The notes below the pieces were generated by a model. It was given only the letters and a program-made list of their open reading frames with translations, made no database searches and was not told the origin of the DNA. A stretch of DNA of 64,000 nt, taken from contig OY756142.1 of assembly GCA_963576785.1 (NCBI GenBank), positions 1,488,001-1,552,000 on the forward strand, in the 5' to 3' direction. Of this stretch, positions 11,842 through 25,115 are shown piece after piece. A program made the translations under genes and the position numbers. Every line of letters begins with the position of its first letter. Within the stretch, counting starts at the first letter, position 1. The DNA is from Chlorophyllum brunneum. Its lineage: Eukaryota > Basidiomycota > Agaricomycetes > Agaricales > Agaricaceae.

Positions 11842-14800
11842 GTTTTGCCGTCGAATGCTTGGTAGAGGCACGGACGGGAGTCAATGACGATGACATAGCG
11901 TTCCTGTTCCAAATCCAGCGTGAGAAAGCATAGCCAATTTGGCTGCCCTCCCAGTTCTCGCCTAAGTTCATTGGAACACCTCCGGACGCTGTGCCCGACA
12001 AACAAAATCCTCTGGGATCCTTCCTACTGGAACCAAACGAGTACGAAACCCAAAATGACTAATGCTGAACTATAACGATGAACATACACCATCACTCCAG
12101 ACCTTGAATGCCACGCGCAGCAGAATATCTTTCTGGTGAACACCTATAAGCCTTAAAAAATTTGGGTCTACACGAGACGGTACGCCACCATATCCTCAAC
12201 GCCACATATTGTTCCGAGCCAACACTAACGCCATGCCCCGTGGATATGAACCTCGATGACCAATGCACGGAAAGGTGGCTAAAAATCCAGGGTCACATAT
12301 TGCTAGACTGACATGCAGGAAATGTCATTTCGCTCCCGCGACGGACGCTCAATGCATCAGCCGAATAGCCGTCATCCACATTCACTATCAACTTTGACCT
12401 TCTGAACTAACTTGGTTCGCACATCCGCCGAAGAGAACAAACGAACCAATTCACAAAGCGTGACAAGCTATTTTTGGGGCTGCCACTGCAGCCCATAACT
12501 TGCCTACGCGCACGTATACCCGACCGCATACATCTAACGGAGCTGGTAAAAGTTAACGCAGGTCCGCGGATTCATATCGACAATTGGCGCCTTTTCTCAA
12601 CTACAACTATGGAAAGGTTTGCACCACTCCTGTGCAGTACAAACCCGGCGTCTATCTTGGCCAAAGAGCCGAGTGGCCCAAGTTTGCGAGGGTGAGAGCT
12701 CCCAAACAGACCTGGGCAAGTTCCGTTTGACAATCTGAGGAGATACACATATCTTTAAAGCCTCATCTACGACATAGACAAAACACAAGAAGCGATTTTC
12801 TTCTTCACTTTCCTCGCTTGGTAATGCGGGATCCGCCCAGGCACTCCTGATTGAGGGGAGTGTAAGTGAACCCGATCACTGATGACTGGTATGGTCCCAG
12901 ACATCAACACTCTACCGCTAAACCCCTCGCTTCTAAACCCTAGCCTGTAAGTCAACCCGTCCCTGGTATGGAGGGGACTCGGGGATGCACAGCCAGGCCG
13001 ACCTGCGAGGATCATCTACTGAACACATCTACAATCATACAATGTGTAACAGTCGTCGCTTTCCTCGCTGAAGCGAAAAAGCATACTTATCCCTTACTCT
13101 GTCCGTTCGGACAAAACTCAAAAATAGACTTGCAAGAATCCAGTACCTTGCATAGCATAAAATCAAAGAATGCCCAAAACTTCGGGACTTCCTTGTGAAT
13201 CTTCTCTTCACGGAATGACCTACCTCCTTTCGCACACCAGGATCTCGGACTCAAATCATCCATAACCATCCGACGCGCCCAGTGTTATCCAGCGTTGCGC
13301 GCAACCGTGATGAAATTTTCAAATGCGGCCTACGACTCCATGATCGTCAAGTTTGAATCAATGGCGTTGAACGTATCCGATTTATGCTAAAACAAAAATG
13401 AACCCACTGAGGCCTTGAACAACCCACATGACGCATAAAGCTCATTCACCTTCGGTCGACACACCAGATCTCGCCTTCATTTGTATCTCCGCCAGGGTTA
13501 GCTGACGGCGACTCGCATGTCATCACGGAAAATTGTTTATTTTTGCTTGGTTGTACATTCTATGATCCCATGGAATGTGGGTTTGGTATCCCGGAACCAA
13601 CCGTGGGGTAACTATCTACAATGATTTAATTCTATACATGTCCTTCTGATGGTACTCGACCGCCAATCCTAGGTGTTTCTGACCAGTCTCGCTGTCCCTA
13701 CTCTGGCTTCTCCGCGGCTGATCGATCGCGCGGTATACTGATCAACGTGGAGCAAGGGCATGCACACTGGGGTATATATTACCCTCAGGTGACTGGGGAT
13801 AAAAATAATTGACCAGACTTCGAGGCTTGAAAAAACATATCCCAGTCAAGTGGAAGATTCATGCTGTCTAGTTGAGGCTTCTCTACTCCTTGTAGCTTAG
13901 AAGCCAGACTGACATAGTTCCCATGTTCTTTGGATAGATTATTCCCTTCAGATTCCCGTACAAGATGAAGTCACTTCTCCCGTCACAGAACTCTGCCTCG
14001 AGTGTTCTATGGAAAGAGTTCTGATCTCACATTCGCTACCCCACATTTCCCTTGCACCCGTCAATCAGCCGACGACATGTCCTCAACTCACCCAGTGGAA
14101 CGCCAGCGACTAGTGGCAGGCGATTACACTGTTCCCTCGTTACCTCCGATTTCGCCACGTTACTTAATTCTTGACCACCGAGTGCTCCTAGAACCCGAGG
14201 CTGCCCTAACACCTCGAACCGACCACACCGGTAATAAACCGGCCGTTATATGGGTAGTCCGCTTGTCGTTTTGGAGCTGGGGGTGGATTTTTTTCTCACG
14301 ACGATGCCAGAGAGCGAGATTCGACCATGGGACTACTCTTCCAATGAACGGTGCATGGAGCGGCGGCTTCAGTTTACCGAATGCAATGCAATACCATATT
14401 GCTCACGAGGTACGACTCGTGTTCGATCGATTTGGACTATTGGGCGCAAAACAGATTGGCCTGGCGCTCGGTTTTCTTGCGACGAAATATATCAATGATC
14501 TTTCTTCTACTTTTCCATACTCGAATTGGCCGCTGTAGCTTGAGCGGAGGATAACGGTGGGAAGAGAAGAGAATATTTAATCCTCCCAGGATCTACTACT
14601 CATCTATGGCGTTTGAGTCGAAGTGAGCTGGGCGTCTGATACATGAGAGTATCTATTGTCCCATGATGGTGGCAGGACGTTTGGCTCGTACCCAAATCTT
14701 GCGCCGACTACATCAATGAGCACCATTAGAACACTATCCCGCACTAATGGGGGATTACTCGCGGGTGGCGTTAAGGAGGGCCCAAATACGATCGATACCT

Positions 14801-16219
14801 GAATTATTATTTTTTCATATCCCATGCAATAGAGGGACATCGTATGTAAACCGATCAACCAGTCTAGAAGCATGCCCTTCTCGAACTTCTCGAGGGTTGG
14901 TTGGGAATCAGCATTTATAACACGCTACAAGTACACCCTACTACTAAGACACGTATATACAAACAAGCCCCCAATGACCATCTGTATATTCCCAGTCATA
15001 TAGCTCACTGTGAAATGCCCTCCCATGTCAGGGTACCGACTGAATAGTCATCATGTAGATCGCTTAGCTCTGACGTTCTCGGTTTGTGGTGGCGATAGGG
15101 GAAAGACGGTGCTCCTGGGCCTGTCGTAACCATGAAAATCCATAGTCAGTATCTCTTAAACTGCTGGAAAACCTTGGACCGACGCGGGTACACCAGGTGA
15201 CCTGTCTGAACCAATCGCCTTTTATCTACCGGGTGTTACTGTACGTGCAAGGAGACGGAGCAGATACAACTTGGTCACAGGAAGGTGCGCCCCGTTATTC
15301 AGCGGTACACAACACCTAAATTATCGCGACCGGAGAGGGGAGCCAATTTCGAATGCATTCTCCCTTGACAGCTGTCTCTTTCACTCAAGTTCCATATGGT
15401 TGTAATCAACCTGCTGTTGCACGACGAAAAACCGATAACGCCCAGCACATTCTGGGCCAATACCTAAGTTCCACAGTCTGAGTATGGGTTGCTCTTGCCG
15501 GACACTCCCGGTTCTGCGGCACTCGGGAATGGCGTAGCACTAGCAAGAAGAGCGCTGTAAAAGGTAAAATTTCCTCCTAATTTGCTGCGACCAAAAGGGT
15601 CTCCAAAGATGGAATGCTACGAGGGTCATCAAGTGCTATCACCGTAACGGTCCAACTTCGGTTGTGATGGAATGGACTGGACTGGCATGGGAATGCACTT
15701 CCGGGTGGGGAGCGTTGGTAGGATGGGTCGACCATGTGTACGATGTGGGACGTCAGCAGGACGTCGGTATATTTGAGCTTGGAATGATGGGTGTGAATTC
15801 GGAGTCGGCCGTTGCATCCTGATTTCCGTCCACTGGCACGGTGACAGCCGAGAATCGGCTTTCAGGCAGTGAATGCTCGAGAAATCAATCGTTCGATTAG
15901 GGGTCAACTTTGCACAGGATTCCCGGACCCCGGTGGCCGGCGGCAAGGCTGGGGCGGTATGGATGGGGGATTCTACATAGACTGGAGATGCAATGACGAA
16001 GAAATTACAGTCCATGACAGGAGACATGAGGGTAATGCAGCAATGGAGAGTGCGACGGTGGAAGAGGCTGGTGCAGTTGGATGACGTATGTGACGTCATG
16101 GCAGCCGCTGTGCGGGAACGGATTAGTCGCTGTTGACAAATACATCTCCTCGTTCCTCCGCTCTCCATCTCTCCTCCCATCCTCCCATAGTCCCACTCGG
16201 ATTTCGTTCATCCACTGCA
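11842..16219. other. Gene-poor stretch upstream of PRP31 and of the SRK1-like kinase
   Basis: No gene is supported. The base composition is mixed and frames are short. The longest plus frame (14002-14538, 178 codons) has no motif I know and overlaps another open frame of similar quality. A minus frame at 14604-14873 reads like protein (IDVVGARFGYEPNVLPPSWDN) but has no recognised family. The last few hundred bases are the kinase promoter. Confidence 0.5.
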
Positions 16220-18577
16220 ATGCCTCCAGGTGTCGGCGTCGTTGATGCTTTCAAAAGTAAGGCCATATCAGTCCGTCTGTCTGCCGTGGAGCGACCCTTT
16301 CTCATCACTGTCCTTTCCTAGACCTCATCCGCCACGGTAAACATCACAACCATGCCCCTCGCACAGATGCTGTCAAGTCCCACGACGACCATAGCGCCCA
16401 ACCGACACAGGCCCACTCACGTGCTCCGCGTCAACAGGAGCAAGCACACTCGCAGCCCGTACAAGCCGCTCCAGCTGCTCATTCCGATAGCCGACTGCCC
16501 CAACAACCCATGAGATCACCACCTGCACATGAAATTGCCCAGTCCCTGGTGAACGAAGAGCGCGAAGCCAAGGCCAAAATGCCCACGCATAAGGGCCTTG
16601 AAAATTTTAAGCTCCTAGAAAAGATGGGCGAGTCAGTTTTTTTCGGCGGATGGTCTGGTGATCGGTTCTGATCAAAATATTTTGTAGTGGCGCCTTCTCA
16701 AACGTTTATAATGCCTTGGATCTTACGATTGGGAAGAAAGTCGCTGGTCAGTCTCTCCTCCCTGTAATCCCTGGTTCGTTCGGCCTCTTATCTTTGATCC
16801 GGGACCAGTCAAAGTAGTTCGCAAATATGAACTAAATGCCTCCCAGGTCAGCGTTCACTCCTTCTACAATCGAGACGTAGTTCCACATTATCTGCAACTG
16901 ACGATTGCTCTTCTTCTGCGCGTGTCTTCACCCCGTCCTGTAGGCCGGTGAAAAACACTTGAATGCGCAGTTCAAGAAGAAGCCACGCGTGACAGAGGTG
17001 CAGTTGTATCACCATCCTTGGTTTTCACCAGTTTTGAATTGTTTTCCTGACGTTGTAATGTTCACCAGCGCGCAAACATCCTCAAAGGTCTGTCGGATTC
17101 GCTCTTCACGGCCTCTTTACCCAAATCCTCCTAGAAGTCCAAATCATGCGCGGGATCAATCACCCTGCAGTTGTCAAGCTCTACAACTTCTTTGAGTCCC
17201 CGGAATATTATTTTCTTATAATGGAACGTGAGTACCGTCTGAATGAAGCTCACTGCTCTGTCTGATTCTATCATTACAGTCATGGAGGGCGGAGAGCTGT
17301 TCCATCAGATAGTGAAGCTTACCTATTTCAGCGAGAATCTTGCTCGGCACGTTATACTACAGGTCGCCCAGGGTATCAGGTATCTTCATGAAGAACGTGG
17401 CGTCGTGCATCGTGACATCAAACCTGAAAATCTGTTATTCGAACGCATCGAAATCATTCCTTCAAAAAACCCTGTCCTCCGCCCGTACGACGAGGAGAAG
17501 GAGGATGAGGGGGAATTTATCCCTGGAATCGGTGGAGGTGGGATTGGCAAAGTCAAGATTGCCGATTTTGGCTTGAGCAAGGTCGTCTGGAACGAAGAAA
17601 CGATGACACCGTGTGGTACTGTTGGATATACCGCCCCTGAAATCGTAAAGGATGAACGATACAGCAAGAGTGTTGATATGTGGGCACTTGGATGTGTTTT
17701 GTACACACTCCTCTGCGGATTTCCCCCATTTTACGACGAGAGCATCAACGTACTCACGGAAAAGGTCGCCAGAGGCTATTATACTTTCTTGAGTCCTTGG
17801 TGGGATGACATCAGCCATAGCGGTACGTCTATCGCTCAAACTCACTAACATCGAAACTGAGGTCACACAGCTAAGGACCTGATCCAACATCTGCTTTGCG
17901 TGGATCCGTCTCAGCGCTACACGATTGACGAATTCTTGGCGCACCCCTGGTGCAGCGCAGCTCCCGCTCCTCCACCACCTCCAACTCCTCTTTTGTACGG
18001 GGATATCTTACACGGAAAGCCTCTCGATTCCCCCCTTTTGTCCGCTGCTCGTGGCCGCATTCATGAGGGTAGGAGTCCGGGTATTGCAACGCTCAAAGAA
18101 GCCTTCGATATCACCTACGCTGTCCATCGTATGGAGGAGGAAGGTGCTAGGAGGCGCAAATATAACGGCCGAAGTGGAGGGGGAGTGCGGGGATTCCTTG
18201 GTAATCTGAACGAGGACGATGAAGATGCAGTTTATGGTAACGAAGACGGAGAAGAAACAAGGGGTAATGCGCCAGCAGTCCTTGCACAGAGAGCCCCTGC
18301 TGGAATCAAAGATGGTCGTGCGGGGCCACGGGATCAGGCTCTGGCCTCAGGTCCTGGGCAAAGTCGGAGAGCGCGCGGAAGAGGGGATCACAAAGAATTC
18401 GAGCTTGACTTGCAGGGTGCAACGCTCCTTGGACGGCGAAACAAGAAGGGCATTGTAGGTATGAAGAGTCCGTTGTCGAGTCAGCCCCTTCAAGCGGAGC
18501 CTACAAACGGTATACACCCTAACATGACACCTGGAAGTGAATATGACATCTCGGCAGGAAGTCCCATGCACCCCTAG
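16220..18577 (+). CDS. CAMK-type Ser/Thr kinase, SRK1/RCK2-like
   Basis: Nine exons (16220-16256, 16322-16631, 16688-16746, 16809-16846, 16944-16997, 17069-17087, 17135-17227, 17280-17822, 17871-18577) give 619 residues. A His/Gln/Pro-rich N-terminus leads to the kinase domain: KMGDGAFSNVY, catalytic Lys in VAVKVVRKYEL, VVHRDIKPENLLF, IADFGLSKV and CGTVGYTAPEI. A loop of about 30 residues (Asp/Glu- then Gly-rich) lies between PENLLF and the DFG. A conserved-looking 18-residue exon (16944-16997) sits before RANILKEVQIMR. The tail is low complexity. Srk1/Rck2 kinases are targets of the stress MAP kinase and slow translation or the cell cycle; that role is inferred from homology. Confidence 0.9.
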
Positions 18578-21500
18578 ATGACACCGCGGGGGTTGACGAT
18601 CTCACACCCCGCCAAATTGACAACAATCTATCTGACTTGTGGCCACACTCGTCGGAAGCTGTGGCTCTCGCTGAGCTCACCTTGATTATATTCTCATCAG
18701 GACCTAACTGCTTACGCTCCCTGAGCCTGGTGCACGGTATTCATCAAACGCTATTTATATATCCATATCATTTTTTCGTCAACGCTCGGGACTGTCCACT
18801 CAATTCCTTTTCCTACATGGACCAAGTCCACTTTGCGATATTTCATTACAGCATGTTGATAAATTTGGTCCTCTCCTTCACTCATGTACTTTTAATTGTT
18901 TGTAGCCCAAATCTCGCACCCCCATAATTCTGTTACTTCCACCTGACGGTCCAAGATATTCTGTAGACAAATTGTGCACATGACGCGGTTCTCTCCTGTA
19001 TTATTGGATTACACTCTACATTCCAGACATACACGAAGGAGTCGACTATCATGTACTAATCATATACAGTACTTGTGATATTCAAACGAGCAGTTGCGAT
19101 GAAACCAGAGCCTAAGTCGGGGTCAAAAAGGTATTGTCGAGAAGCCATCTGGAAGATTCTGAGGTTGCTCCCCTAGCAAAGAAGCAAGTCAACCACAAAA
19201 CCGAAACCATGGGAGATTTTTTCTTGCATGAGGAAGCTTTGTTTGTGATCGAGTATCAAACATCGCTCATCTTGACATGGCGTAGTTGTTCAGTCAAGTA
19301 ATGTCCCATGTGGGTGGGGGTGTTTTCGGGCGGCGAATGGTTCACGAAGATAGGCCGTGGGGAGATGGGAATAAGACTGGGAGGCCAGAAGGATTCTTAG
19401 TGATACAACTTGCCCTCGAACCGGACAATGATATTACTGTAACGGGATGGCGTATATGAGCGGCGACCTCGATTATACGGTAGCAGCGCTGACTGTTTCG
19501 AGCATAGTTTTCGCGGCCCTCGCCGGGAAAGGGACACATTCGAAACCAACAATCTGGCCATAGGTGTGTGCTAGTAATAACTTCGCGCACAATGATCAAC
19601 AGACACAACGATTAAAGGGAAGCGATGGGAATTGTTAAGGCATGCGAAACACGAGGGTCATTTTACAGCATTGTTGTAAACTGGTGGCCAATAAGGGAGC
19701 TTATCCTCGACGCCAAAGCGGATTGGAAGGGCATACGTAATAATAAGGGTATGTAACATTTTACCCTCTATCATTTGCCCCCGGATGGCTTTGAAATCGG
19801 GACCCATTCTCAGACGGGTAAGCCAGGAGATCAAGGACCATCGAGGAGAATCAGCCGTAAATCTAGAGACCAGCATCGAAGGATATAGTGACTTGTACGA
19901 AGCAGATCGCACCACAGTAATTACCTTGATCATCACAACACTCCACTTTCACGCACGAGGACCCACAGACAAATAAAAAAAGGCCGGCCGATTATGCCAG
20001 TTGACAGGTGCCGAGATGTGACAGGGGGAAGAAAAGATCAAAGTGAGCCGAAGCCCGTGTCGATACCCGCCGGGAGAGCCAGGAAACCAGAGAAAGGCAT
20101 TTATTTCGCCATGGAATCCCGCCCATTGTTCCCAGATGTCAGGACACTCGTGATTCGTGTGTCGTCGGAGAAGAGAAGAGTCAGGGTGTACAGGGTATTT
20201 TTCTGGATATCTGATGGCAGGTTGACGATCATTGTCAAGTACGGGATTGGCGTCATCCTGAGAACGAGGTGCATTGTGAATGGGCTCCGATTCGGAGATT
20301 CGTCGATGCCGGAATCGGGTAGCTTACTCCCTATTCGTAGAAGATAAACAGCGCTCGAGGACAGCCAACATGGGGGTGGGCCCATGGCTCTAGGGCAACA
20401 AAATAAGTTAAATATTTGCCAGACGGTCAGTTGGTCCGTGCGCAGTGATAGCCTATATAAATCTCCTCGACCCACCTAGGATACTTCATACTTACCTTGA
20501 TGGCATAAGCCCCTTCATGGATCCGGGCTTGTGGCCCGTGGAAATCCTTCATAGCACGGCGACCATGTCCTCAGAGGGGGTCTGCGGTTTGTATGGGCTT
20601 CGGCTTATGCACCGTCTCAATATTTTCCTGTCCTGTTTTGGCCACTCTGGCTGGACAGGCTTTTTTTTTTTTTTATGCCTCACTGTTGTCCTAACCCTAA
20701 CCCTAGCATGTTCTCATGCTTTGTACGAAAATACATTGCTTAATCAACGGTGTGACTATCTTCTACCTTGTGGTACAATTTACTTTTATGACATAGTATG
20801 ACTTATGGCTCTAGAGGTCCGCGGGCGATTGTTTTGGTGCTTAACAGTCATACCATACTCAGCTCTGAGACAATATATCCGAAAATACCTATGCAGGTAC
20901 CACAGTCGTTTGTGATCTAGGTGACCCACCAGAGTAGCTCCCATTGCACACATGTGGTCTATTTAATACACAGTGTTCGAGTTGCTGTCCGTGGTGATGC
21001 AGTTCTCAGAATTATAGGTGAAAATCCGACAAACGATTTCCACATTAAGCACAGATCGCCGACACAAGTCGCGTACTTGTCTGTCTGTGGGCCTCGCATC
21101 CAAGATGGGTTTTCCCTTTTCTATCTTGTATCCCCAGCATCTGTGTGTACGCTCGAACAGAGCTATCAGTCATCAGGCCTCAGGTTAGACCTTCTCCTGA
21201 CATGACTTCTTATTCCGACGTTTCGCAGCTTCTGAGTCCTCTTTCATTTTCGCGTGACGACACGACGGCGGTGGCGGTGCTCTTGTCGGGTATCCGGTTG
21301 TGCGATCGTCGGGCATGGAGAGTGGACTTTGGAATTGATATCTTCGCCTGTGGGAGCAAACTACGCGATCGCGAGCACTTACGCGAAGAGGGATGCGTAA
21401 TAACTTTGTTTGTGATGCTGTTAGCCGTGCGTGAATAGTAGCCTGCGGTTCATTAAACAATTCAACGGGAGAAGATTCTGGCGGCCGCTATGACCGAGCG

Positions 21501-22293
21501 GCGGGACGGTGAAGACTGATAAGATGAGTAAAGAATAACTATGGTGCAATATACATCAGCATTGTGAATGGCCACTGCTCCCATAGAATATAGAATGCAA
21601 CGAAAATCGGAGTTAACGAGGTGCTGGCATTTTCCAGCTAAAGCTCGCATCTCAGCATATGTCTAGCAGGGTAAAACACTGCCAGGGTACTTGCGCGGAA
21701 ATGAAAGGACAAACATTCCGCGGGTCAGGCTCGCGAGATGCTGCTGGAACCGTCGTTTAACACCCGTAATTGTGCCCACGTGCTTTCACGAATCCGAACT
21801 GAGCCTGCATCGAATTGCAGTTGGTGATCAACGAAAGAGGAGAGCCAGGCTGATGTGACGGACCTTTGACAATGGTGGGCAGAACTTTATTGCTCCACAG
21901 ACCCTGTTGGAGATAGATAGCTCAAGAAGCCAGACCATTTAAAGATAGTCTTTCTTTGGGATCGATGCGGAGAGTTAGCCCATCAAATCAGGACGTGACA
22001 AGCAACCCTCAGAACTGGACAATCATGATGTGCAGTTTCGGTTTGTTATTCCCCGAAAGAAGGTCAGGTCTCGAGCCGCGGCGAATACTGCGGCAGAAGG
22101 GAATTCAGTAGCGGATGCGGCAGGGTGTGAGATCTCAGGATGGATTCGAGTCAATAATCAAGGGATTGTTTTCCCTTTGATCAACAATTCGGACAGTGGG
22201 AGTTCCCATCGGGTTGAATAAGCAGGGTATCTCCGGGTGTTATATTGGGCACGCACACATACACCGTAATACGTGTGGCGGGGGACGGAATTA
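18578..22293. other. Gene-poor stretch with telomere-like repeat and coding-like traces
   Basis: I could not build a gene here. The stretch holds a run of 14 T at 20661-20674, followed by two and a half CCCTAA units at 20691-20705. On the minus strand, about 20285-19990, one frame reads like a protein fragment but cannot be extended into a gene. Confidence 0.5.
20691..20705. repeat. Short internal telomere-like CCCTAA repeat
   Basis: The plus strand carries CTAACCCTAACCCTA, two and a half units of the complement of TTAGGG, the telomere repeat of most basidiomycetes. It lies 16 bases after a T14 run and far from any sign of a chromosome end. It may mark a repaired break or be chance. Confidence 0.6.
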
Positions 22294-22889
22294 TTATGAG
22301 ATTGCTAGTGCGATGCACATGCAGACTAAGGAGTCCTGAGAATGCGCGGACAATGCCATGAGTAATTGTGCTTTCACGGTTTGGGGTTATTGGCCTCACG
22401 TTATAGAATATTTCTTTAGCGACGACATCACTCTCGTCCCAATGGGAGACCATGTCTATTCTGCAGGGTGATAAATGGTGGGAATGGATCTAGGATCAAT
22501 ATAACAAATCATCGATGGGACAAGGAAAGCATGCACCTTCCCCCTTGGCCTAAATTTCTAGTGGTCTGTGTCAGAACGACGTATTTACTAGTGGTTGACA
22601 GTCTCAGAAACACATTGCCAAACCAGTTACACACGACATACTAGCCATGGGATTGTATTTCCAACATCCGCTCCTTGACTCGTTCACCTATCTCCTTATT
22701 CCACGCTTTTATGCGTTCATGCTGATCCCTAGGACCAGGCCATATGCTATCTTGGAAGGTTGATAGTAAAAGTCTTTTCATGTACGCCCGTAATGATTCT
22801 GAGTCGAATTTCGGCCTAGGCGATGCCGCAGCAGAACGTGGTGGCGGTGGCGAACGCAGTCCCGTCGGGGAGCGTGTATAAGATGACAT
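22294..22889 (-). CDS. Tctex1-type dynein light chain
   Basis: Four exons (22889-22642, 22587-22537, 22460-22400, 22335-22294) keep phase and give 133 residues. After a Ser/Pro-rich N-terminus of about 28 residues come YMKRLLLSTFQDS, RIKAWNKEIGERVKERMLEI, YKYVVLTQTTRNLGQGGR, MVSHWDESDVVAKEIF and the final strand YNDSLVCMCIALAIS. This is the complete Tctex1 fold, in which the last strand closes the dimer that binds dynein intermediate chain and cargo. The last two exons are short, so a gene finder could miss the true C-terminus. Divergent from the PEX11-like gene. Confidence 0.88.
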
Positions 22890-23161
22890 GAGTTACGAGT
22901 GCGTATGTTGATAACCGGGGAAATTCGCAGGTTAAAGATTGGAGTAGCAGAAGAGCAAGATAGGAGGGTCGGACAGAGATTTAACAGAGAACACGTCTCC
23001 TCATTTCCGGACATGCTAGGGGCGATGTTGAGTCGGAGGTGTTGTGCCTTGTTTGGTGCGAATGCCCAACCACGTGCCTACCCATTTCGAGCGCGTAACA
23101 GCAATCCCACTCACAGACGGAGTCGCAAGGCACAACAAGAAACACCAGTTCGCGTCCTGAT

Positions 23162-24572
23162 ATGTCCTCGATAACCTTCCCTGCCCCGCATTCGTCGGGT
23201 TCGAGTCTTACAAACGGCGATTCACAGTACTATTCGGCTGCTTTTGATACCAGCGCATCGTTTACTATGAATCCACTGTCGTCGCACCCTCCACGCACAC
23301 CACGGACGTCTGTTATATCAAACAATGCGCAGGGATTTAGTGGAAGCGTGTATGAAGAGAAAGAAGAGATTGAGGAACAGGATGCTGCGGAGGCGTCGGA
23401 GATAGATGAGGAGGAAGACCAGGTGAAGGAGGCCGAGCGAAGGGTAAGAAAAGAAGAAGTATGGAGAGAAATGTTCTTGACGAGCTACGGCCGAGACAAG
23501 GCTTTTGTAAGTTCAAGTTTCTGTACACGCGTCGCAATGCTAAAGGGCAGAGAATAGAAAATTATTCAATATTCTATTCGCGTATATTTATTATTCCACG
23601 GACGTATTACGGCCAGCAGGCTCTGGAGAAAGTCGAAACGGTCTGAGGTGGGGATCCGGCTGGTGAATCGTTTGACGTCAACAACATCAGGCCTATCAAC
23701 GACAAGGTTGGAACCACTCGTGAAGTCAAGAAGCGCTATACGCTGACACCGAGCTGTAGAAAGACACTGCTCTTGTTTAATTGGTTACAGCCACTTACAG
23801 ACATTATGACACAACAGTCTGTACCGTTCTCTGCGGAACAGTCTACGGAAGCAACGAAGAAGACGCAACGACCATTCTTACATATGTTGCTCTATGCACC
23901 ACCGCCAGTGCTACTAGAGTTGGTCAATGCAATTGCGGATGATGTGGCAACGTGGGCGAGGCTAGGGCTTCTGGGAAAGCGAGTTGGCGAACGGGCGGGG
24001 CGAATTTCGGATTGGTGCTGGTTCCTCTCGACGTTGGTTGGCCTGGTGGAGAATATTCTTGAGCGGGGGGTCATCACAAGCCGCGAACAGGAAGGTAAAT
24101 AGAGCCGTTTATGGGGGCATGAGTGTATTCGGCTGACTTGGTGGATTTAGTGGAAGGTCGGCTGTACAATGAATCAATGACTGGCGCGACGGCGAAATCA
24201 AAAGGAAAGTCGACGAAGGTTGATGAGAAGGAGCTTGGTCGACTACAGAACAAGGACTACTGGTTGCAAATTTCGCGGGCCAAGTTGATAATGGATCTGA
24301 TCTTTGTTTGTAAGTCCCCTGACACAGAAGACGATCTGCGAGAAGACACGGGGCTTACACCATGGATATAACAGCTTACGAACTCTTCTATATCAAACGA
24401 GCGAGGGATACTGTCAAAGCGTTCACGGGCCTCTCGTCGGCTATTCTAAGGTATGTGATGAAGAGAGGAACAAGGAACAAGAAGCTGATCTTGCGGGACT
24501 TTTTTAAACAGTTCCGCAAAGGCGTACAACCGACACAGGTCTTCTCTTCTCAAGTCTGTTCTGTCGGGATGA
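23162..24572 (+). CDS. PEX11-like peroxisomal membrane protein
   Basis: Six exons (23162-23506, 23558-23706, 23760-24094, 24151-24309, 24375-24450, 24512-24572) give 374 residues. The first 110 are Ser/Pro-rich, then acidic. The PEX11 region starts with YGRDKAFKIIQYSIRVYLLFHG, an amphipathic helix of the kind that bends peroxisome membranes. It continues with LVNRLTSTTSGLSTTRK and LLLFNWLQPL, a helix rich in Trp (RISDWCWFLSTLVGLVENI) and LQNKDYWLQISRAKLIMDLIFV. It ends in KAFTGLSSAILSSAKAYNRH. PEX11 proteins drive peroxisome elongation and division. Which paralog it is (PEX11, PEX11B or PEX11C type) I cannot say. Confidence 0.85.
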
Positions 24573-24662
24573 GGGTGTGGCTACTAATGCGGTACACTAA
24601 TAGATATCTATACCATTCTCATTCGTAGAACATAAATTCTCGGGATATATGGGTAGTTTGAG

Positions 24663-24991
24663 TCACCACCAAGAGCGTTTTCTGCTCGAGGGAGGGTGCT
24701 GAGGTTGGTTGAGGTGATTCTCACGCAAGCTAGCAATTTCATTCTCAAGCTCTTGGATTCGGCCGGCTGACTCGTCCATGTACTTTTCATGTGCGAGTTT
24801 GAGCTGGGTCAATTCGAGGCCCTGGGAGGGGATCAGGACGGTGCTGGCAGAGCTGAGCCCGAACGCACGAGATAGATGGCTGAGCCGAGAAGGAAGACGG
24901 GGATCATGGATGGGACGGTGTCGGAGTACCACTGGGCATGTCGTGAGCGGGGGAGAGTGGTGTAGAGGCGGCGAGGGCCAGCACGGAACAT
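24663..24991 (-). CDS. Small one-helix protein with coiled coil, probably mitochondrial
   Basis: Two exons, 24991-24869 and 24821-24663, give 93 residues. The N-terminus MFRAGPRRLYTTLPRSRH looks like a mitochondrial presequence. One membrane segment (SMIPVFLLGSAIYLGLEL) is followed by a charged coiled coil (KYMDESAGRIQELENEIASLRE) and a basic end (SSRKRSWW). The intron (24868-24822) has gt-ag ends and the joined frame has no stop. It starts 124 bases from TVP38 on the other strand. A much longer unspliced frame covers the same strand and would mask it. I do not recognise the family; it looks like one of the short single-pass inner membrane proteins. Confidence 0.68.
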
Positions 24992-25115
24992 GGTGGTGAA
25001 AGGAGAATCGTCGGGGGAAACGTGGGCGGGGGATTGACGTCAGCTGGCGTGAGAGCTCGCCGGCTGTCCTCCGCCTCTTCCTCTCTCCTTCAGCAGCCTG
25101 GCCCGGTCCACCGCC

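Noticed and set aside
12770..13020. Possible tRNA-like fold
   Set aside because: No A-box and B-box pair with correct spacing and no convincing cloverleaf.
14002..14538. Plus frame of 178 codons
   Set aside because: No recognised motif, overlaps another equally open frame, and no splice or promoter support.
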